A stretch of DNA of 64,000 nt from Castellaniella caeni NBRC 101664 (GCF_001592225.1 NZ_BCWN01000015.1:1-64000); one strand, 5' to 3'; numbered from the stretch's first letter, positions 53,371-63,371 are shown. The notes: generated by a model not told the origin, from the sequence alone. Numbers and translations are program-made.

Positions 53371-54652
53371 AAGTTCTCCAGCGGGCGGGGGGCCGCATGA
53401 GTGGGTAGCTGTCGCGGATATTGGGTGGGGTAAATACAGGAAAGGCCCGTTGCACATACCGCAGCAGCAAGATGGCCGGACTGTCGATCAGGCTGCGGGC
53501 GTCCGGGTATTTCCAGAGCAGGATGTCGATGCCGTCGTTTGGCTGGTGTGGCACGTCGCCGCGCTGGTCGCCGTTCATGTCCCAGCCGAGGTAATTGCTC
53601 CAGTAGTTGCCGGTTTTGTCCAGTGACCATTCTTCGGCGACGTTCTGGGCGTACTTGACCTGGGTGCGGTTGTCCAGGAAGCAGTTTTCATAGACGGTGT
53701 TGTCCTGGGCCCCCGCCGTGATGTGTATGCCGATGGTCGAATCAGCCATCAGGTTCGCGCGGATCGTGTTGTATTCCGAGTTGTACAGGAACAGCGCCTT
53801 GCCTTCTCCGCCGTCGATGATGTCGCTGGAACCCCCGCCTGTTTCGCCGAGGATGCCGCGCACTTCATTGCCCTGGATGTCGCTGTACGTCACGTAATTG
53901 AACAAAATCCCGTAAGAGCGGTCGTCGATCAGATGGTTGTCGATCACGTGCAGGTGATCCGAACTCATCAAGGCCATGCCCCCCACGTTGTCATTGCTGA
54001 TATTGCCCCGGATGGTTTCGCGCTTTGAATACATCTGATGGACACCGTAGCGGACGTGGTCGATGGTGTTGCCTTCGATCAGATCGTCATGGCTGACGTA
54101 GTCATAAATGCCGTCGCGCGTGCCGGAGACGTGGTTGTTGCTTATCGTGCAATGCGCGTCGCTCCACAGATGAATGCCGTCGCCCCGGTCGGGCACGTCG
54201 AGTTCGGTTGCCCCGGCGATGCGGTTGTTGCTGACCACTGTCTGTTGTGGCCCATCCAGGTAGACGCCGAACAGAATGTCCTCGATCTGGTTGTGGTCGA
54301 TCGTGACGTGGCTCAGCCCTCGCTCGATATAAACCCCCGCATTCATGGCGGTAAGGTCGAAGCCGGAATGGCGCAGGGTCAGATTGCGTACGGTGACGCC
54401 AGACGCCTGGACGCGGATGACGTCGCCCGCGCCGTCGGCGTCCAGGATGGCGCCCGGCTGGCCGACCAGCGTAATGGGCTTTTTCAGAATGAATGAGCCA
54501 TGGTGCACGCCCGCCGGCACCTGCAGGGTGGCACCGGCAGGTGCCTGGGCGATGGCCTGTTGCAACGCGTCGGTGTCCGCCCTGGCCGATCTGGCGGGAA
54601 CGACACCCAGCATCATGCTCAGGGCCAGGATGCAGAACAGCCTTTTGTTCAA
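53348..54652 (-). CDS. nosD: NosD, periplasmic beta-helix maturation protein
   Basis: About 434 residues. Signal peptide after a TTG start at 54652, which is chosen because GGAGG lies 5 bp before it; an in-frame ATG at 54718 lacks this and would put extra basic residues before the signal. The body is a right-handed beta-helix with many turns (YIERGLSHVTIDHNQIEDI, LYNSEYNTIRANLMADSTIG). It hands copper from NosL to NosZ. Confidence 0.88.
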   Translation of the reverse strand: MNKRLFCILALSMMLGVVPARSARADTDALQQAIAQAPAGATLQVPAGVHHGSFILKKPITLVGQPGAILDADGAGDVIRVQASGVTVRNLTLRHSGFDLTAMNAGVYIERGLSHVTIDHNQIEDILFGVYLDGPQQTVVSNNRIAGATELDVPDRGDGIHLWSDAHCTISNNHVSGTRDGIYDYVSHDDLIEGNTIDHVRYGVHQMYSKRETIRGNISNDNVGGMALMSSDHLHVIDNHLIDDRSYGILFNYVTYSDIQGNEVRGILGETGGGSSDIIDGGEGKALFLYNSEYNTIRANLMADSTIGIHITAGAQDNTVYENCFLDNRTQVKYAQNVAEEWSLDKTGNYWSNYLGWDMNGDQRGDVPHQPNDGIDILLWKYPDARSLIDSPAILLLRYVQRAFPVFTPPNIRDSYPLMRPPARWRTYVQARHH

Positions 54653-54726
54653 GAAAGCCTCCGAAGTCCGGTCTTGCCAGGCATGCCTGCGCCGCGCTTC
54701 GTGCCGCGACACAAGCATGCCGGTTC

Positions 54727-56676
54727 TCAGGCTTCCACCAGCATCCGGCCGCGCATCTCCAGGTGCAGCGCGTGACAGAAGAAGGTGCAGTAGTACCAGT
54801 AGACCCCCGGCTTGTCGGCGATGAACGTGACGGACGACGTTTCTTGCGGGCTGATTTCCATGTTGATGCCGTAGTTCGTCAGGCAGAACCCGTGGGTCAG
54901 GTCTTCGATGCTGTCCACGTTGGTGATGGTGACCGTCACCTCATTGCCCTTTTTCACCTTGAAGTTGGGCAGGCCGTACTGGGGCGCGGAGCTGGTCATG
55001 TAGACAAAGACCTGGTTGCCCTCGCGGACGACCTTGTTGTCCTTTTCCAGCGTGATCCCGTGTTTCTTGGCCTGGGCCACCGTTTCCGCGAAGAACGGGT
55101 CTGTCCGGCTCCATGTGCGCTTGACTTTGTTGATCAGCATTTTGCTGGGCAGAATGATGGCGTCGTGCGGCTCGGAATACACGGGGGCATCGGCCACCAG
55201 TACCATCTGGTCGCCCGAGATGTCGATCAGCTGGTCGAGATCAGGGTGCAGCGGGCCGGTCGGCAGGAAGCGGTCTTTGGCAAATTTGTTCAGAGAAACC
55301 AGCCAGTGTCCATCGGCGTCGCGAGTTTCACCCAGTGACGTGTGGTTATGGCCCGGCTGGTAAGCGACGTCCAGCTTCTGGCGCAGATAGTTCACCTTCT
55401 TGCCGCCATAGGCATCGATGGCGTCCTGGATGTTCCATTTGGCGATCTGGCTGTCGATGAACAGCGTGGTGTAGGCGAAACCGCGTCCGTCGTAGGCGGT
55501 GTGCAGCGGCCCCAGGCCCAGTTGCGGTTCGGCCACCACGGCTTCGCGCGGCGTCTTGAGCTTGCCGTTGAAGTAGTCGTCCACCTTTGACCAGGCCATG
55601 ACGGTGACGGTGGGCGAGAGTTTGCCGTTGGCGGTGAAATACTTGCCGTCCGGGCTGGCATTGACCCCGTGCGGGTTCTTGGGCACCGGGATGTACATGG
55701 TCAGCTCAGAGCCGTGGCGGCCATCGACCACGGGGACTTTCGAGCTGCCGATCGTCTTGAACTTGCCGGCCTTGATGGCGGCTTCGATGCGCCCGATGTT
55801 GAATACCACGACCCAGTCGCGCTCGCTTTGCATCATGTCGGCCAGCACGACCCCGCCTTCGCTGTTGTAGCAGGTGGAAACCGCGTACTTGCCTTCATAG
55901 TCGCATTCGGTGTTGTCCAGGTTGCCGTCCACGATCACCTGCCAGGCCACTTCCATCGTCTCGCCGTTTACGGCGGTGAACATGGTCTGGTATTTTTTCG
56001 GGTCGTCCAGGTCGCGGCCGTCGTTGGGGCTGGGGATGCGAAATTCGGCATTGGCGAACACGTAGCCCGTCTTTGGTTCGCGCTGTACGCGCAGGCCGTG
56101 GATGGCTTGTACGTTGGGGATCGGGGTGATTTTGTCGGTGCGCATCACATCGCAACGGATGCGTGCCACGCGGGTGCCCGCCTTGTCGTTGACGAATATG
56201 TAGCGGCCGTCATAGTGGCCGTGCGTCTGGCTCATGTGTGGGTGGTGCAGATCGCCGCCCCTGGGGAAATTTTCTCCCAGCACGCGGCGGCTTTCGTTGG
56301 TGATGCCCCAGCCCACGGCAAAGTCGGTGTTGAAGACGGGGATCCGCATCAGTTCGCGCATCGAAGGCATGCCCAGAATCCGCATTTCCCCCGACTGGCC
56401 GCCGCTCCAGAATCCATAATATTCGTCGAGTTGGCCTGGGGCGACGTAATCTTTCGGCATGGTGGGCTCGTTGGCCGCGTGTGCGCTAGGGACGATGTTC
56501 ATGCCGCCAATGATGCCGCTGGCCCCAGCCAGTCCGGCCAGGGCGCCGCCGCGCATGAAGTTGCGCCGCGCAGGGTTGCCCGGCGCAGGTGGGAGCATAT
56601 CGATTTCATCCTGGGTCAGTGCCCGGATGCCCGTCACTTCCAGCCCGGGTGTCTGGTCTTTGCTGTTGTCGCTCAT
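54727..56676 (-). CDS. nosZ: Nitrous-oxide reductase NosZ (clade I, Tat-exported)
   Basis: 649 residues. Twin-arginine signal [13 protein letters not shown] near residue 35, CuZ histidines in [16 protein letters not shown], and CuA ligands in the C-terminal cupredoxin, [14 protein letters not shown]. It reduces N2O to N2 in the periplasm. ATG at 56676 with AAGGA upstream; the frame is open for 320 bp further, but that overlaps nosR and is not used. All key ligands appear present. Confidence 0.96.
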   Translation of the reverse strand: MSDNSKDQTPGLEVTGIRALTQDEIDMLPPAPGNPARRNFMRGGALAGLAGASGIIGGMNIVPSAHAANEPTMPKDYVAPGQLDEYYGFWSGGQSGEMRILGMPSMRELMRIPVFNTDFAVGWGITNESRRVLGENFPRGGDLHHPHMSQTHGHYDGRYIFVNDKAGTRVARIRCDVMRTDKITPIPNVQAIHGLRVQREPKTGYVFANAEFRIPSPNDGRDLDDPKKYQTMFTAVNGETMEVAWQVIVDGNLDNTECDYEGKYAVSTCYNSEGGVVLADMMQSERDWVVVFNIGRIEAAIKAGKFKTIGSSKVPVVDGRHGSELTMYIPVPKNPHGVNASPDGKYFTANGKLSPTVTVMAWSKVDDYFNGKLKTPREAVVAEPQLGLGPLHTAYDGRGFAYTTLFIDSQIAKWNIQDAIDAYGGKKVNYLRQKLDVAYQPGHNHTSLGETRDADGHWLVSLNKFAKDRFLPTGPLHPDLDQLIDISGDQMVLVADAPVYSEPHDAIILPSKMLINKVKRTWSRTDPFFAETVAQAKKHGITLEKDNKVVREGNQVFVYMTSSAPQYGLPNFKVKKGNEVTVTITNVDSIEDLTHGFCLTNYGINMEISPQETSSVTFIADKPGVYWYYCTFFCHALHLEMRGRMLVEA

Positions 56677-56714
56677 TACAGTCGTTCCTTGAAGTTGGAG
56701 AGAAACCCAGTTAC

Positions 56715-58976
56715 CTAGGTGCTTGCGGTCTCGGCCGAGAGATCGTTTCCAGCGAGCCCCTGCGTGGCCGGTGTCGGGAAACCTGGCCGGACCGTGGGGC
56801 CTGGGCGCTTCTCGCGCTTTTTCCGCCGTTCGACCAAGGGGGGGCATTTGTGATCGTTGTGGTAGGTCACCTGACAATCGAGGCAGTAATGGCACTCGTT
56901 GTAGTTGATGGGCCCCAGCGGGCTGATGGCCCTGACTTCGCACTCGACGGCGCACAGTTGACAGGGGTGGCCGCACTCTTTGCGGCGGCGTAGCCACTCA
57001 AAGAGATGCCAGCGTCCGGAGACGGCCAGCCCGGCACCCAGGGGGCAGATGTAGCGGCAGTAGAACTTGTTGGTGAACACGGCGGCGCCCAGCAGGATGG
57101 CGACGTACAGGACGTATCCCCACGAGCGCAGGAAGTGCAGCGTGATGGCCGTCTTGAAGGGTTCGACTTCGGCAAACCTTTCAGCCAGGCCGACTGACTG
57201 CAGAGACAGGCCGAACAAAAAGAGCAGGATGATGTACTTGATTGCCCAGAGCCGTTCGTGCAGGTAGGCGGGAGGCTCCAGCTGCGGTATTTTCAGCGCC
57301 ACGGCCACCTTGTGGATCAGAACCTGCAGGGCGCCGAACGGACACAGCCAGCCGCAATAGACCCCCCTGCCCACCAACAGCAGCGAGACAGCCACGAACA
57401 CCCAGAGAATGAAAATCAGCGGGTCCATCAAGAACGTCGTCCAGTGAAAGCCGTGGATGACGGAGCTGATGAACGTCAGGATATTGACCACCGACAGCTG
57501 CGCCAGGCTGTACCAGCCAAGAAATACCAGGGTATAGATGAGGTAGCCCGTGCGCAGGTTTTCGAGCAGCCGGGGGCGCTTGACCAGCCAGTCCTGGAAG
57601 ATGAGGATGGCCGACAGCACCAGCAGGCCGATGCCCAGGATGGCGATTTCGAAACGTCGGCCATACCAGATTTGCACCCACAGCGGGTTGTCCGCGGTTG
57701 CCGCGGTGCCGACGCCGGTGGCTGCGGGCGCGGGCGGCGTCAGCGCTGTGCTTGGTGGTTGGGACAGATAGGCGGCGGGCATCTCGTAGCTGCCGGTAAA
57801 GGTGCTGTAGATGCTCTTGAGCGGGCCGATCTGGCGATTGACCAGCAGTTGCAGCGTCCAGGGCGTCCCCGGATTGAAGCCCTGTCCGTGGCGCAGCACG
57901 AAGATGGCTTTTTCCTGGAAAGGCGGCATGTCGGCAAGGGCCACGTCATTGAAAGGAATGAGATCGGTGTCCTTGAACAGGAACAGCTTGTCGGCCTGCA
58001 TGATGTGGAGGCGGTCGAATATGCCGCCGCGCACGTAGCCCAGCCCCTTGAATGAATAGATGCCGTTGGCGACGATGGCGATCAGTTCGTCGCCGGGCTG
58101 AAGCGTCTGTTCGATAGCCGCGTAGCCCTCGTCACCCAGCAGGCTGCGGCCCACCGACGGGGGCGTGATGTCCGCGTAGTAGAGATCGATGAATGGGGCT
58201 GTTTCCTGGCCGGGAACCGGTGCGGTGGGGTCGTCTGCCAGGCCGCTTTCCGGCTGTCCGGCAAATGCCTTGACCACGTCGTCCCGGGTGAGGTGCAAGG
58301 CGCGGAAGGCGCCGTTGCCAGTCAGTCCGGCCCAGTTCGTCGGCTGGAAGAAGTCGGTGCGGATGGTCGCCTTGGCGGCAGCTGCGTGCCCCTGGGCCTT
58401 GACGAGGTTGCGTGATGCCGCCACTTCCAGTGCGGCATTCATGATGGTTTCGTTGGCCACCATCGAGGTGACGGTCGCGCTGCTGATGGCATCGATCTTG
58501 ACCGTGCCGGGGCTGCTGCTGCCGCCGACGACGATCTTGTCCTTGACGTGGCGGCCTATATAGCGGGCGACGAAGTCATAGAGGCGTTGTACCGGGATGC
58601 CGACCAGCAGGATAGGTTCCTGCTGCTCCAGCACTTTGGTGCCGACGATCTTGCCGTTCTGGTCGATGGCGACCAGGATGTTGATCGGCTCGCCCGAATA
58701 GGCCGGCACTGGGGCAACCATGACCGATTCGAACACATAGCCGATGAGCGTGTCGCCCTGGTAGACCGGAGCGGCGGGTGGGGTGCCCGAGATGTCGCCA
58801 AAGCGGGTCGCGGCGGGAAAATATTGCCGGACTTCCGGGTATTTCTGATCGACCCCCGCGAATGCCCTGGCCGAGGCGAGAAACAGGATCAAGGTCAACA
58901 GCATGAGCCGCAAGGCGCGACTGGGCTGCCCGGCCGACGGCGCGGCCTTGCGGAAAAAAATAAGTAGCGTATCCAT
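56715..58976 (-). CDS. nosR: NosR, flavoprotein membrane regulator/electron donor for N2O reduction
   Basis: 753 residues. A signal-anchor is followed by a periplasmic FMN-binding domain with the flavinylation site [13 protein letters not shown] near residue 165, then six membrane helices with CGWLCPFG and CRYICPLG and a C-terminal ferredoxin region ([25 protein letters not shown]). It feeds quinol electrons to NosZ. ATG lies 1 bp after the nosX stop. Confidence 0.95.
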   Translation of the reverse strand: MDTLLIFFRKAAPSAGQPSRALRLMLLTLILFLASARAFAGVDQKYPEVRQYFPAATRFGDISGTPPAAPVYQGDTLIGYVFESVMVAPVPAYSGEPINILVAIDQNGKIVGTKVLEQQEPILLVGIPVQRLYDFVARYIGRHVKDKIVVGGSSSPGTVKIDAISSATVTSMVANETIMNAALEVAASRNLVKAQGHAAAAKATIRTDFFQPTNWAGLTGNGAFRALHLTRDDVVKAFAGQPESGLADDPTAPVPGQETAPFIDLYYADITPPSVGRSLLGDEGYAAIEQTLQPGDELIAIVANGIYSFKGLGYVRGGIFDRLHIMQADKLFLFKDTDLIPFNDVALADMPPFQEKAIFVLRHGQGFNPGTPWTLQLLVNRQIGPLKSIYSTFTGSYEMPAAYLSQPPSTALTPPAPAATGVGTAATADNPLWVQIWYGRRFEIAILGIGLLVLSAILIFQDWLVKRPRLLENLRTGYLIYTLVFLGWYSLAQLSVVNILTFISSVIHGFHWTTFLMDPLIFILWVFVAVSLLLVGRGVYCGWLCPFGALQVLIHKVAVALKIPQLEPPAYLHERLWAIKYIILLFLFGLSLQSVGLAERFAEVEPFKTAITLHFLRSWGYVLYVAILLGAAVFTNKFYCRYICPLGAGLAVSGRWHLFEWLRRRKECGHPCQLCAVECEVRAISPLGPINYNECHYCLDCQVTYHNDHKCPPLVERRKKREKRPGPTVRPGFPTPATQGLAGNDLSAETAST

Positions 58977-60044
58977 TCAAATCACCTGTGCTTGCCCTGT
59001 GTGCAGAGGGAAGTCCGCCGACCGCCAGCGTTGGCTGCCGTCCCGGGAAAACACCAGCCATTGGTGGTTCTGCCTGGCCAGGGTGTCCCGCAGATCGATC
59101 AGCGGCATGGAGGCGGCAGCCACGCTCATGGCGTCGGCGTCGATGGATAGCGGCGCCGTCACGGTGATGCTGGAATAATTCAGCGGCGAGTATCCGGTGT
59201 GCGGATTGATGACGTGAAACAGCGATCGGTCTGCCGAATAGAACACCCGATAGTCGCCCGAGGTTCCCAGCGCCATGTCGCGGATGCCGGTGACGGCGGC
59301 GATTTTGTTGACATGATTCGGATCGACGATGCCGACGTGCCACAAGCGCCGGGATTTTGTCCCCGAAATGGCGCGCAGGTCGCCGCCCGCGTCGATCAGC
59401 GCGTCTTCGACGCCTGCCGCGCGCAAGGCGGCGATGCCCTGGTCGATGACATACCCCTTGGCCAGGCCGTCCAGGGTGACGGACATGCCCGGCCGGGTGA
59501 ACTGGATTCTGTGTTTGTCGGCCTGGATGCGGCGATAGTCGATCAGGCGGTCTTTTTCTGCGATGCGCAGGCGATCGTCTGGCGTCAGGACGGCGGGCTG
59601 CCTGCGGGTTTCCAGATAGGACAGCACCGGCAGCACGCTGATGTCGAAGCAGCCTTCGGTTGCGGCTGAAATGGCCAGCGAGCGTTGCAGCACGTGGTGC
59701 AGGTCGGCGGGCGGCTTATCCAGATAGCCGTCCCGGTTCAAGCGAGCCAGCGGGCTGCCGGGTTCAAAGCGCGTCAACAGCGCCACGGTATCTGCCATCC
59801 GTTCGAACGCGTGCCGGATGGCTGCGCCTGCCTGTGCGGCATCGGCGGTCAGGCAGGTGATGGATACCGAGGTCTGCATCAGCGTCTGTTCGCGCCGGAC
59901 TTCAAAGAGATTATTTTTTCTCTGTGCGACGAACCAACCTGCCCCGCCGAATAGTATTCCGGCGGCCGCCAGGCCCGAGGCTGATTTGAGTATCTTGCGG
60001 CGGCCAGGAGACGCTGGTGGTTCGGAAATCATGAAACTGCTCAT
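58977..60044 (-). CDS. nosX: NosX, ApbE-type flavin transferase
   Basis: 355 residues. Tat-like signal GRRKILKSASGLAAAG, then the ApbE core with LDGLAKGYVIDQGI, DAGGDLRAISG and HVINPHTG. It attaches FMN to NosR. Here it precedes nosR rather than ending the cluster. GAGGG about 8 bp before ATG 60044 supports that start; ATG 60032 is an alternative. Confidence 0.92.
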   Translation of the reverse strand: MSSFMISEPPASPGRRKILKSASGLAAAGILFGGAGWFVAQRKNNLFEVRREQTLMQTSVSITCLTADAAQAGAAIRHAFERMADTVALLTRFEPGSPLARLNRDGYLDKPPADLHHVLQRSLAISAATEGCFDISVLPVLSYLETRRQPAVLTPDDRLRIAEKDRLIDYRRIQADKHRIQFTRPGMSVTLDGLAKGYVIDQGIAALRAAGVEDALIDAGGDLRAISGTKSRRLWHVGIVDPNHVNKIAAVTGIRDMALGTSGDYRVFYSADRSLFHVINPHTGYSPLNYSSITVTAPLSIDADAMSVAAASMPLIDLRDTLARQNHQWLVFSRDGSQRWRSADFPLHTGQAQVI

Positions 60045-60081
60045 GAAGTCAGCCCTCGGTATTCATCAAGCAAATAGCTGG

Positions 60082-60101
60082 CCTGATTCATTTGAATCAG
60101 G
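60082..60101. other. 20-bp palindrome between the HiPIP and nosX genes
   Basis: CCTGATTCA-TT-TGAATCAGG, 9-bp arms with a 2-bp centre. It could be a stem-loop that reduces HiPIP read-through into nosX or a protein-binding dyad. It is not an FNR box. Confidence 0.4.
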
Positions 60102-60128
60102 CGGGCACGAATATGTCGGTTTCTTGTC

Positions 60129-60434
60129 TCAGCCTTTTGGCGCAAAGGCGACACACCAGGCTTTGGGCGCGATCGAGCCCTCGACGACATTACAGGTGCC
60201 ATCCGCCGTCGGAGTTTTGCCGGGGGTGTAGTGAATGCAGTTGTCGCATTCATCTTTGCCATGTGGGGCTTCCTGGTACATCATGGTCGCCTTGGATCCT
60301 TTGGCAGCTTGTGCCTGTGCCGGGGAGTGCTTCATGAGAGCCGATCCGGCGACGGTGCCGATGACCGCGGCTGTAATGCCGTTGCGCATCAGTGTGCGGC
60401 GGCTTTTATCAAATTCATGGCGAACTTTGGGCAT
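60129..60434 (-). CDS. High-potential iron-sulfur protein (HiPIP), Tat-exported
   Basis: 101 residues. Tat signal KSRRTLMRNG near the N-terminus; mature part about 55 residues with the HiPIP cysteine pattern CDNC, then GTCNVVEG and AWCVAFAPKG. HiPIPs are periplasmic one-electron carriers, often serving terminal reductases or photosynthesis. Here it heads the nos cluster and has an FNR box upstream, so it may feed NosZ or NosR. CGGAGAG sets the start at 60434. Confidence 0.9.
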   Translation of the reverse strand: MPKVRHEFDKSRRTLMRNGITAAVIGTVAGSALMKHSPAQAQAAKGSKATMMYQEAPHGKDECDNCIHYTPGKTPTADGTCNVVEGSIAPKAWCVAFAPKG

Positions 60435-60499
60435 TTTTCTCTCCGATATTGATTTGATGGCAATCAAACAAAATGTTGCTGCTTATTTGATCGGAAGAA

Positions 60500-60540
60500 A
60501 GTCTACGCCCCGTGTTTCAATGGGCATTGATAAAAATCAA
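60500..60540 (-). promoter_or_regulatory. FNR/DNR-type box and class II promoter for the HiPIP gene
   Basis: TTGATAAAAATCAA (60527-60540) is a perfect TTGAT-N4-ATCAA site. On the minus strand it is followed, 21 bp on, by TAGACT (60500-60505), a 4/6 match to the -10 consensus, which puts the box near -41.5 as in class II FNR promoters. Confidence 0.75.
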
Positions 60541-60552
60541 TTAATTAAAATC

Positions 60553-60653
60553 CTGAATGTATCCTGAATAAAGTTGAATGTTTTCTTAAATAATCTGAAC
60601 GTTATTTTAAAAATTCTGAATATTTTCTTAAAAACCCTGAATGAATTCTTAAA
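60553..60653. repeat. Array of ten hexamers with 10.5-bp helical phasing
   Basis: Hexamers CTGAAT/TTGAAT/CTGAAC and CTTAAA/TTTAAA start at 60553, 60564, 60574, 60585, 60595, 60606, 60616, 60627, 60637 and 60648: steps of 11 and 10 in strict turn. From 60575 this is also a 21-bp tandem repeat of four imperfect copies. It suits cooperative binding of a response regulator, or intrinsic DNA curvature. Confidence 0.8.
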
Positions 60654-60689
60654 TTGAAACGAGCGAATACGGGGGCTTTTCAAACAGGT

Positions 60690-60746
60690 CGATGGGGCAA
60701 CCGATGCCCGCTGCTTTGACGGTGGTGAGTATCGGTTGCCCCATCG
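60690..60746. repeat. 16-bp perfect inverted repeat
   Basis: CGATGGGGCAACCGAT (60690-60705) and ATCGGTTGCCCCATCG (60731-60746), with 25 bp between them. A strong potential hairpin without T-tract. Origin unknown: mobile-element remnant, dispersed repeat or RNA structure. Confidence 0.6.
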
Positions 60747-60794
60747 GGCGTCAGGCTGGCGTGGACCTTGTCATGCCCGGCGGCGCGGAGCATG

Positions 60795-60825
60795 AAAAAA
60801 AGCGGCTTTCGCAGGAAAGCCGCTT
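60795..60825 (-). terminator. Rho-independent terminator of the phenylacetate operon
   Basis: On the minus strand an 11-bp stem AAGCGGCTTTC/GAAAGCCGCTT with a 4-nt loop is followed by a run of T. Located about 50 bp after the receptor stop codon. A textbook intrinsic terminator. Confidence 0.88.
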
Positions 60826-60877
60826 GGGGGGTGGCCGACTGGCCCGGAGGCGCGTCGGCCTGCGCGTGACGGATCGC

Positions 60878-62023
60878 TCAGTCGATCAGCGTCCAGTGGC
60901 CCTTCTTGATTTCCAGCATGCGGAATGCCGTCAGATCCAGGCCCATGTGGTCGGTGGGCGACATGTTGAACATCCCCCCCGTGCCCATGAACCCCTTGGT
61001 CTGCTCGATGGCGTCGCGCACCTTGGCCTTGTCGGTGGTGCCGGCCCGCTTGACGGCGTCCACGTAGATCATGAGCGCGTCATAGGCGTGGCCGCCGAAG
61101 GTGGAGACGTCGGATTTCCAGCGTGCCTTGTAGGCCTTTTCATAGCCCGTAACCACGGGCTTTTGCGGATCGCTGTCGGGCAGGTCGTCGGCGACCACCA
61201 GGGCCGCGCACGGCAGGCGGGTGCCTTCGGCGGCCTCACGGGTGAGCTTGATGAACTCGTCCGAGCACACCCCGTGCGATTCGTAGACCGGCAGCTTGAT
61301 GCCCAGCTGCTTGTAGTTGCGCTGCACCAGGGCCGGCCCCTGGCCCAGCCCGAAGATGAAGACGGCCTGGACGTCCGGGTTGTTCTTGATCTTGGTGAGC
61401 TGCGGGCTCATGTCGGTATCCTTGGGCCCGTAGACTTCCTGGGCGACGATCTGGATACCGTATTTGGGCGCGACGAGTTCGGATTCCTTCTTGCCCGACT
61501 GGCCGTAGCCGCTGGTCTCGCTCACCAGGGCGATCTTCGAGATGCCCTGTTTTTTCATGTTTTCAAAGACTTTCTCGGCGGCCATACGGTCGGTGTGCGG
61601 CACCTTGAAGACCCATTTCTTGACGGGATCGACCACCACCACGGCCCCGGCCAGCGAAATGAAGGGGATTTCGGCCTTCTCGACCAGCGGCACCATCGAC
61701 ATGGTGGCGCCCGTGGTGGTGCCGCCGATGATGGCGTCCACCTTGTCGTCGAAAATCAGGCGTTTGGCAAAACTGTTGGCCTTGTTGGCATCGGTGCCGT
61801 CGTCGTAGGACACCAGTTCGAGCGGGCGGCCCAGCACGCCGCCGTCCTTGTTGATGGATTCGACGTACATCTGCAGGGTCTTGGCTTCCGGGTCGCCGAG
61901 GAAGGCGGCCGGGCCGGTGGTCGAGAGCACCGAGCCGATCTTGATGGGTTCGGCGGCGCCCGCCGACAGGCTGAGGGTGGCCAGCGCCAAGCCGGCCAGC
62001 AGGTGGTTCAAGCGTAGTTTCAT
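60878..62023 (-). CDS. Liv-type ABC transporter substrate-binding protein (orphan)
   Basis: 381-residue secreted receptor; signal peptide about 1-24, then AAEPIKIGSVLSTTGPAAF. AAAGGAG precedes ATG 62023, and longer in-frame starts fall in paaK. It is paralogous to the receptors at 8598 and 19373. No permease genes are adjacent in the window. Position behind phenylacetate genes suggests an aryl-acetate ligand. Confidence 0.88.
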   Translation of the reverse strand: MKLRLNHLLAGLALATLSLSAGAAEPIKIGSVLSTTGPAAFLGDPEAKTLQMYVESINKDGGVLGRPLELVSYDDGTDANKANSFAKRLIFDDKVDAIIGGTTTGATMSMVPLVEKAEIPFISLAGAVVVVDPVKKWVFKVPHTDRMAAEKVFENMKKQGISKIALVSETSGYGQSGKKESELVAPKYGIQIVAQEVYGPKDTDMSPQLTKIKNNPDVQAVFIFGLGQGPALVQRNYKQLGIKLPVYESHGVCSDEFIKLTREAAEGTRLPCAALVVADDLPDSDPQKPVVTGYEKAYKARWKSDVSTFGGHAYDALMIYVDAVKRAGTTDKAKVRDAIEQTKGFMGTGGMFNMSPTDHMGLDLTAFRMLEIKKGHWTLID

Positions 62024-62048
62024 GGTGAGTCTCCTTTGGGGGGGGGGC

Positions 62049-63371
62049 TTATCGTTGTGCCGGCCTTTCGTCATAGACCCGGCGGGCCTTGCCGGTTTGC
62101 GTGCGCGGCAGCTCGCCGTAATGCATGATGGTGACTCGGGTCGAGATGCCGATATTGGTTTTGATGTAGTGCTGCAGCCGCTTGGCAATGTCGTTCACCT
62201 GCTGGGCCGACAGGCCGTTGGCCTCGTGCTGCAGTTCGCAGCGCACTTCGACATTGTCGAGGTGATTCTCGCGTGTGAGGAGAATCTGGTAGTTGCCGTT
62301 CAGGTGCGGGTCGCGCATGATCTGCTCTTCGACCTGGGTGGGGAAAACATTGACCCCGCGCACGATCAGCATGTCGTCCGAACGCCCGGTGATGCGCCCC
62401 ATGCGGCGGAAAGCGCGCGACGTGGGCGGCAGCAGGCGGGTAAGGTCGCGCGTGCGGTAACGGATGATGGGCAGGGCTTCTTTGGTGAGCGAGGTGAACA
62501 CCAGTTCGCCTTCCTCGCCGTCGGCCACCGGCTCGCCGGTCTCGGGGTTGAGGATTTCGGGGTAGAAGTGGTCTTCCCAGATGACCGGGCCGTCCTTGGA
62601 TTCAATGCACTCGGATGCCACGCCCGGCCCCATGACTTCGGACAGGCCATAGATGTCCACGGCGTCCAGCCCCAGCTGGCGCTCGATCTCGCCGCGCATG
62701 CCTTCGCCCCAGGGCTCGGCGCCGAAAATGCCCACCTTGAGGGAAATGTCGTCGGCCGCGATGCCCTGGCGCTCGAATTCTTCGGCGATCACCAGCGAGT
62801 ACGAAGGCGTCACCATGATGATGTCGGGTTTGAGATCCATGATGAGCTGCACCTGCTTCTCGGTCTGCCCGCCGGACATCGGCACGACGGTACAGCCCAG
62901 GCGCTCGGCGCCGTAGTGCGCCCCCAGGCCGCCGGTGAACAGGCCGTAGCCGTAGGCCACGTGCACGGTGTCGCCCGGACGCCCGCCCGCCGCGCGGATC
63001 GAGCGCGCCACCAGGTTGGCCCAGGTGTCGATGTCCTTGAGCGTGTAGCCCACCACCGTGGGCTTGCCAGTGGTGCCCGACGAGGCATGCAGGCGCGCGA
63101 TCTTCTCGCGCGGCACGGCGAACATGCCGGTGGGGTAGTTGCGCCGCAGGTCTTCCTTGCTGGTGCAGGGAAACTTGCGCAGGTCTTCGAGCGTGTGCAG
63201 GTCGTCGGGGTGCACGCCCCGGGCGTCGAAGGCCTTGCGGTAGTGCGGCACGTTGTCGTAGGCATGGCGCAGCGTCCAGCGCAGCCGCTCGAGCTGCAGG
63301 GCGGTGATTTCGTCGCGGCTGGCGGTCTCGATGGCTTCGAGGTCGCCCGGTTTCACTTCTTTGACGGGCAT
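62049..63371 (-). CDS. paaK: Phenylacetate-CoA ligase
   Basis: 440 residues, normal PaaK length. LHASSGTTGKPTVVGYT is the ATP loop near residue 93, with GLSEVMGPGVASEC and the C-terminal TGKARRV. It converts phenylacetate to phenylacetyl-CoA, the entry step of the aerobic hybrid phenylacetate pathway. AGGAG before ATG 63371. Phenylacetate could come from the amine and aldehyde dehydrogenases encoded at 44-49 kb. Confidence 0.93.
   Translation of the reverse strand: MPVKEVKPGDLEAIETASRDEITALQLERLRWTLRHAYDNVPHYRKAFDARGVHPDDLHTLEDLRKFPCTSKEDLRRNYPTGMFAVPREKIARLHASSGTTGKPTVVGYTLKDIDTWANLVARSIRAAGGRPGDTVHVAYGYGLFTGGLGAHYGAERLGCTVVPMSGGQTEKQVQLIMDLKPDIIMVTPSYSLVIAEEFERQGIAADDISLKVGIFGAEPWGEGMRGEIERQLGLDAVDIYGLSEVMGPGVASECIESKDGPVIWEDHFYPEILNPETGEPVADGEEGELVFTSLTKEALPIIRYRTRDLTRLLPPTSRAFRRMGRITGRSDDMLIVRGVNVFPTQVEEQIMRDPHLNGNYQILLTRENHLDNVEVRCELQHEANGLSAQQVNDIAKRLQHYIKTNIGISTRVTIMHYGELPRTQTGKARRVYDERPAQR

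Larger units (their letters stand above)
60435..60877. promoter_or_regulatory. 443-bp intergenic region rich in regulatory signals
   Basis: No gene seen. From left to right it has the HiPIP promoter with an FNR box, an array of ten phased hexamers (60553-60653), a 16-bp inverted repeat (60690-60746), and the terminator of the phenylacetate operon (60795-60825). The left part is strongly AT-rich. Confidence 0.6.

Noticed and set aside
56677-56997. N-terminal extension of NosZ
   Set aside because: The extension overlaps the nosR C-terminal ferredoxin region out of frame, and the Tat signal starts after the ATG at 56676.
60575-60658. Possible short CRISPR-like or iteron array
   Set aside because: The 21-bp units have no spacers and are imperfect; no cas, rep or origin-linked genes are near. 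Helical phasing of hexamers explains it better.
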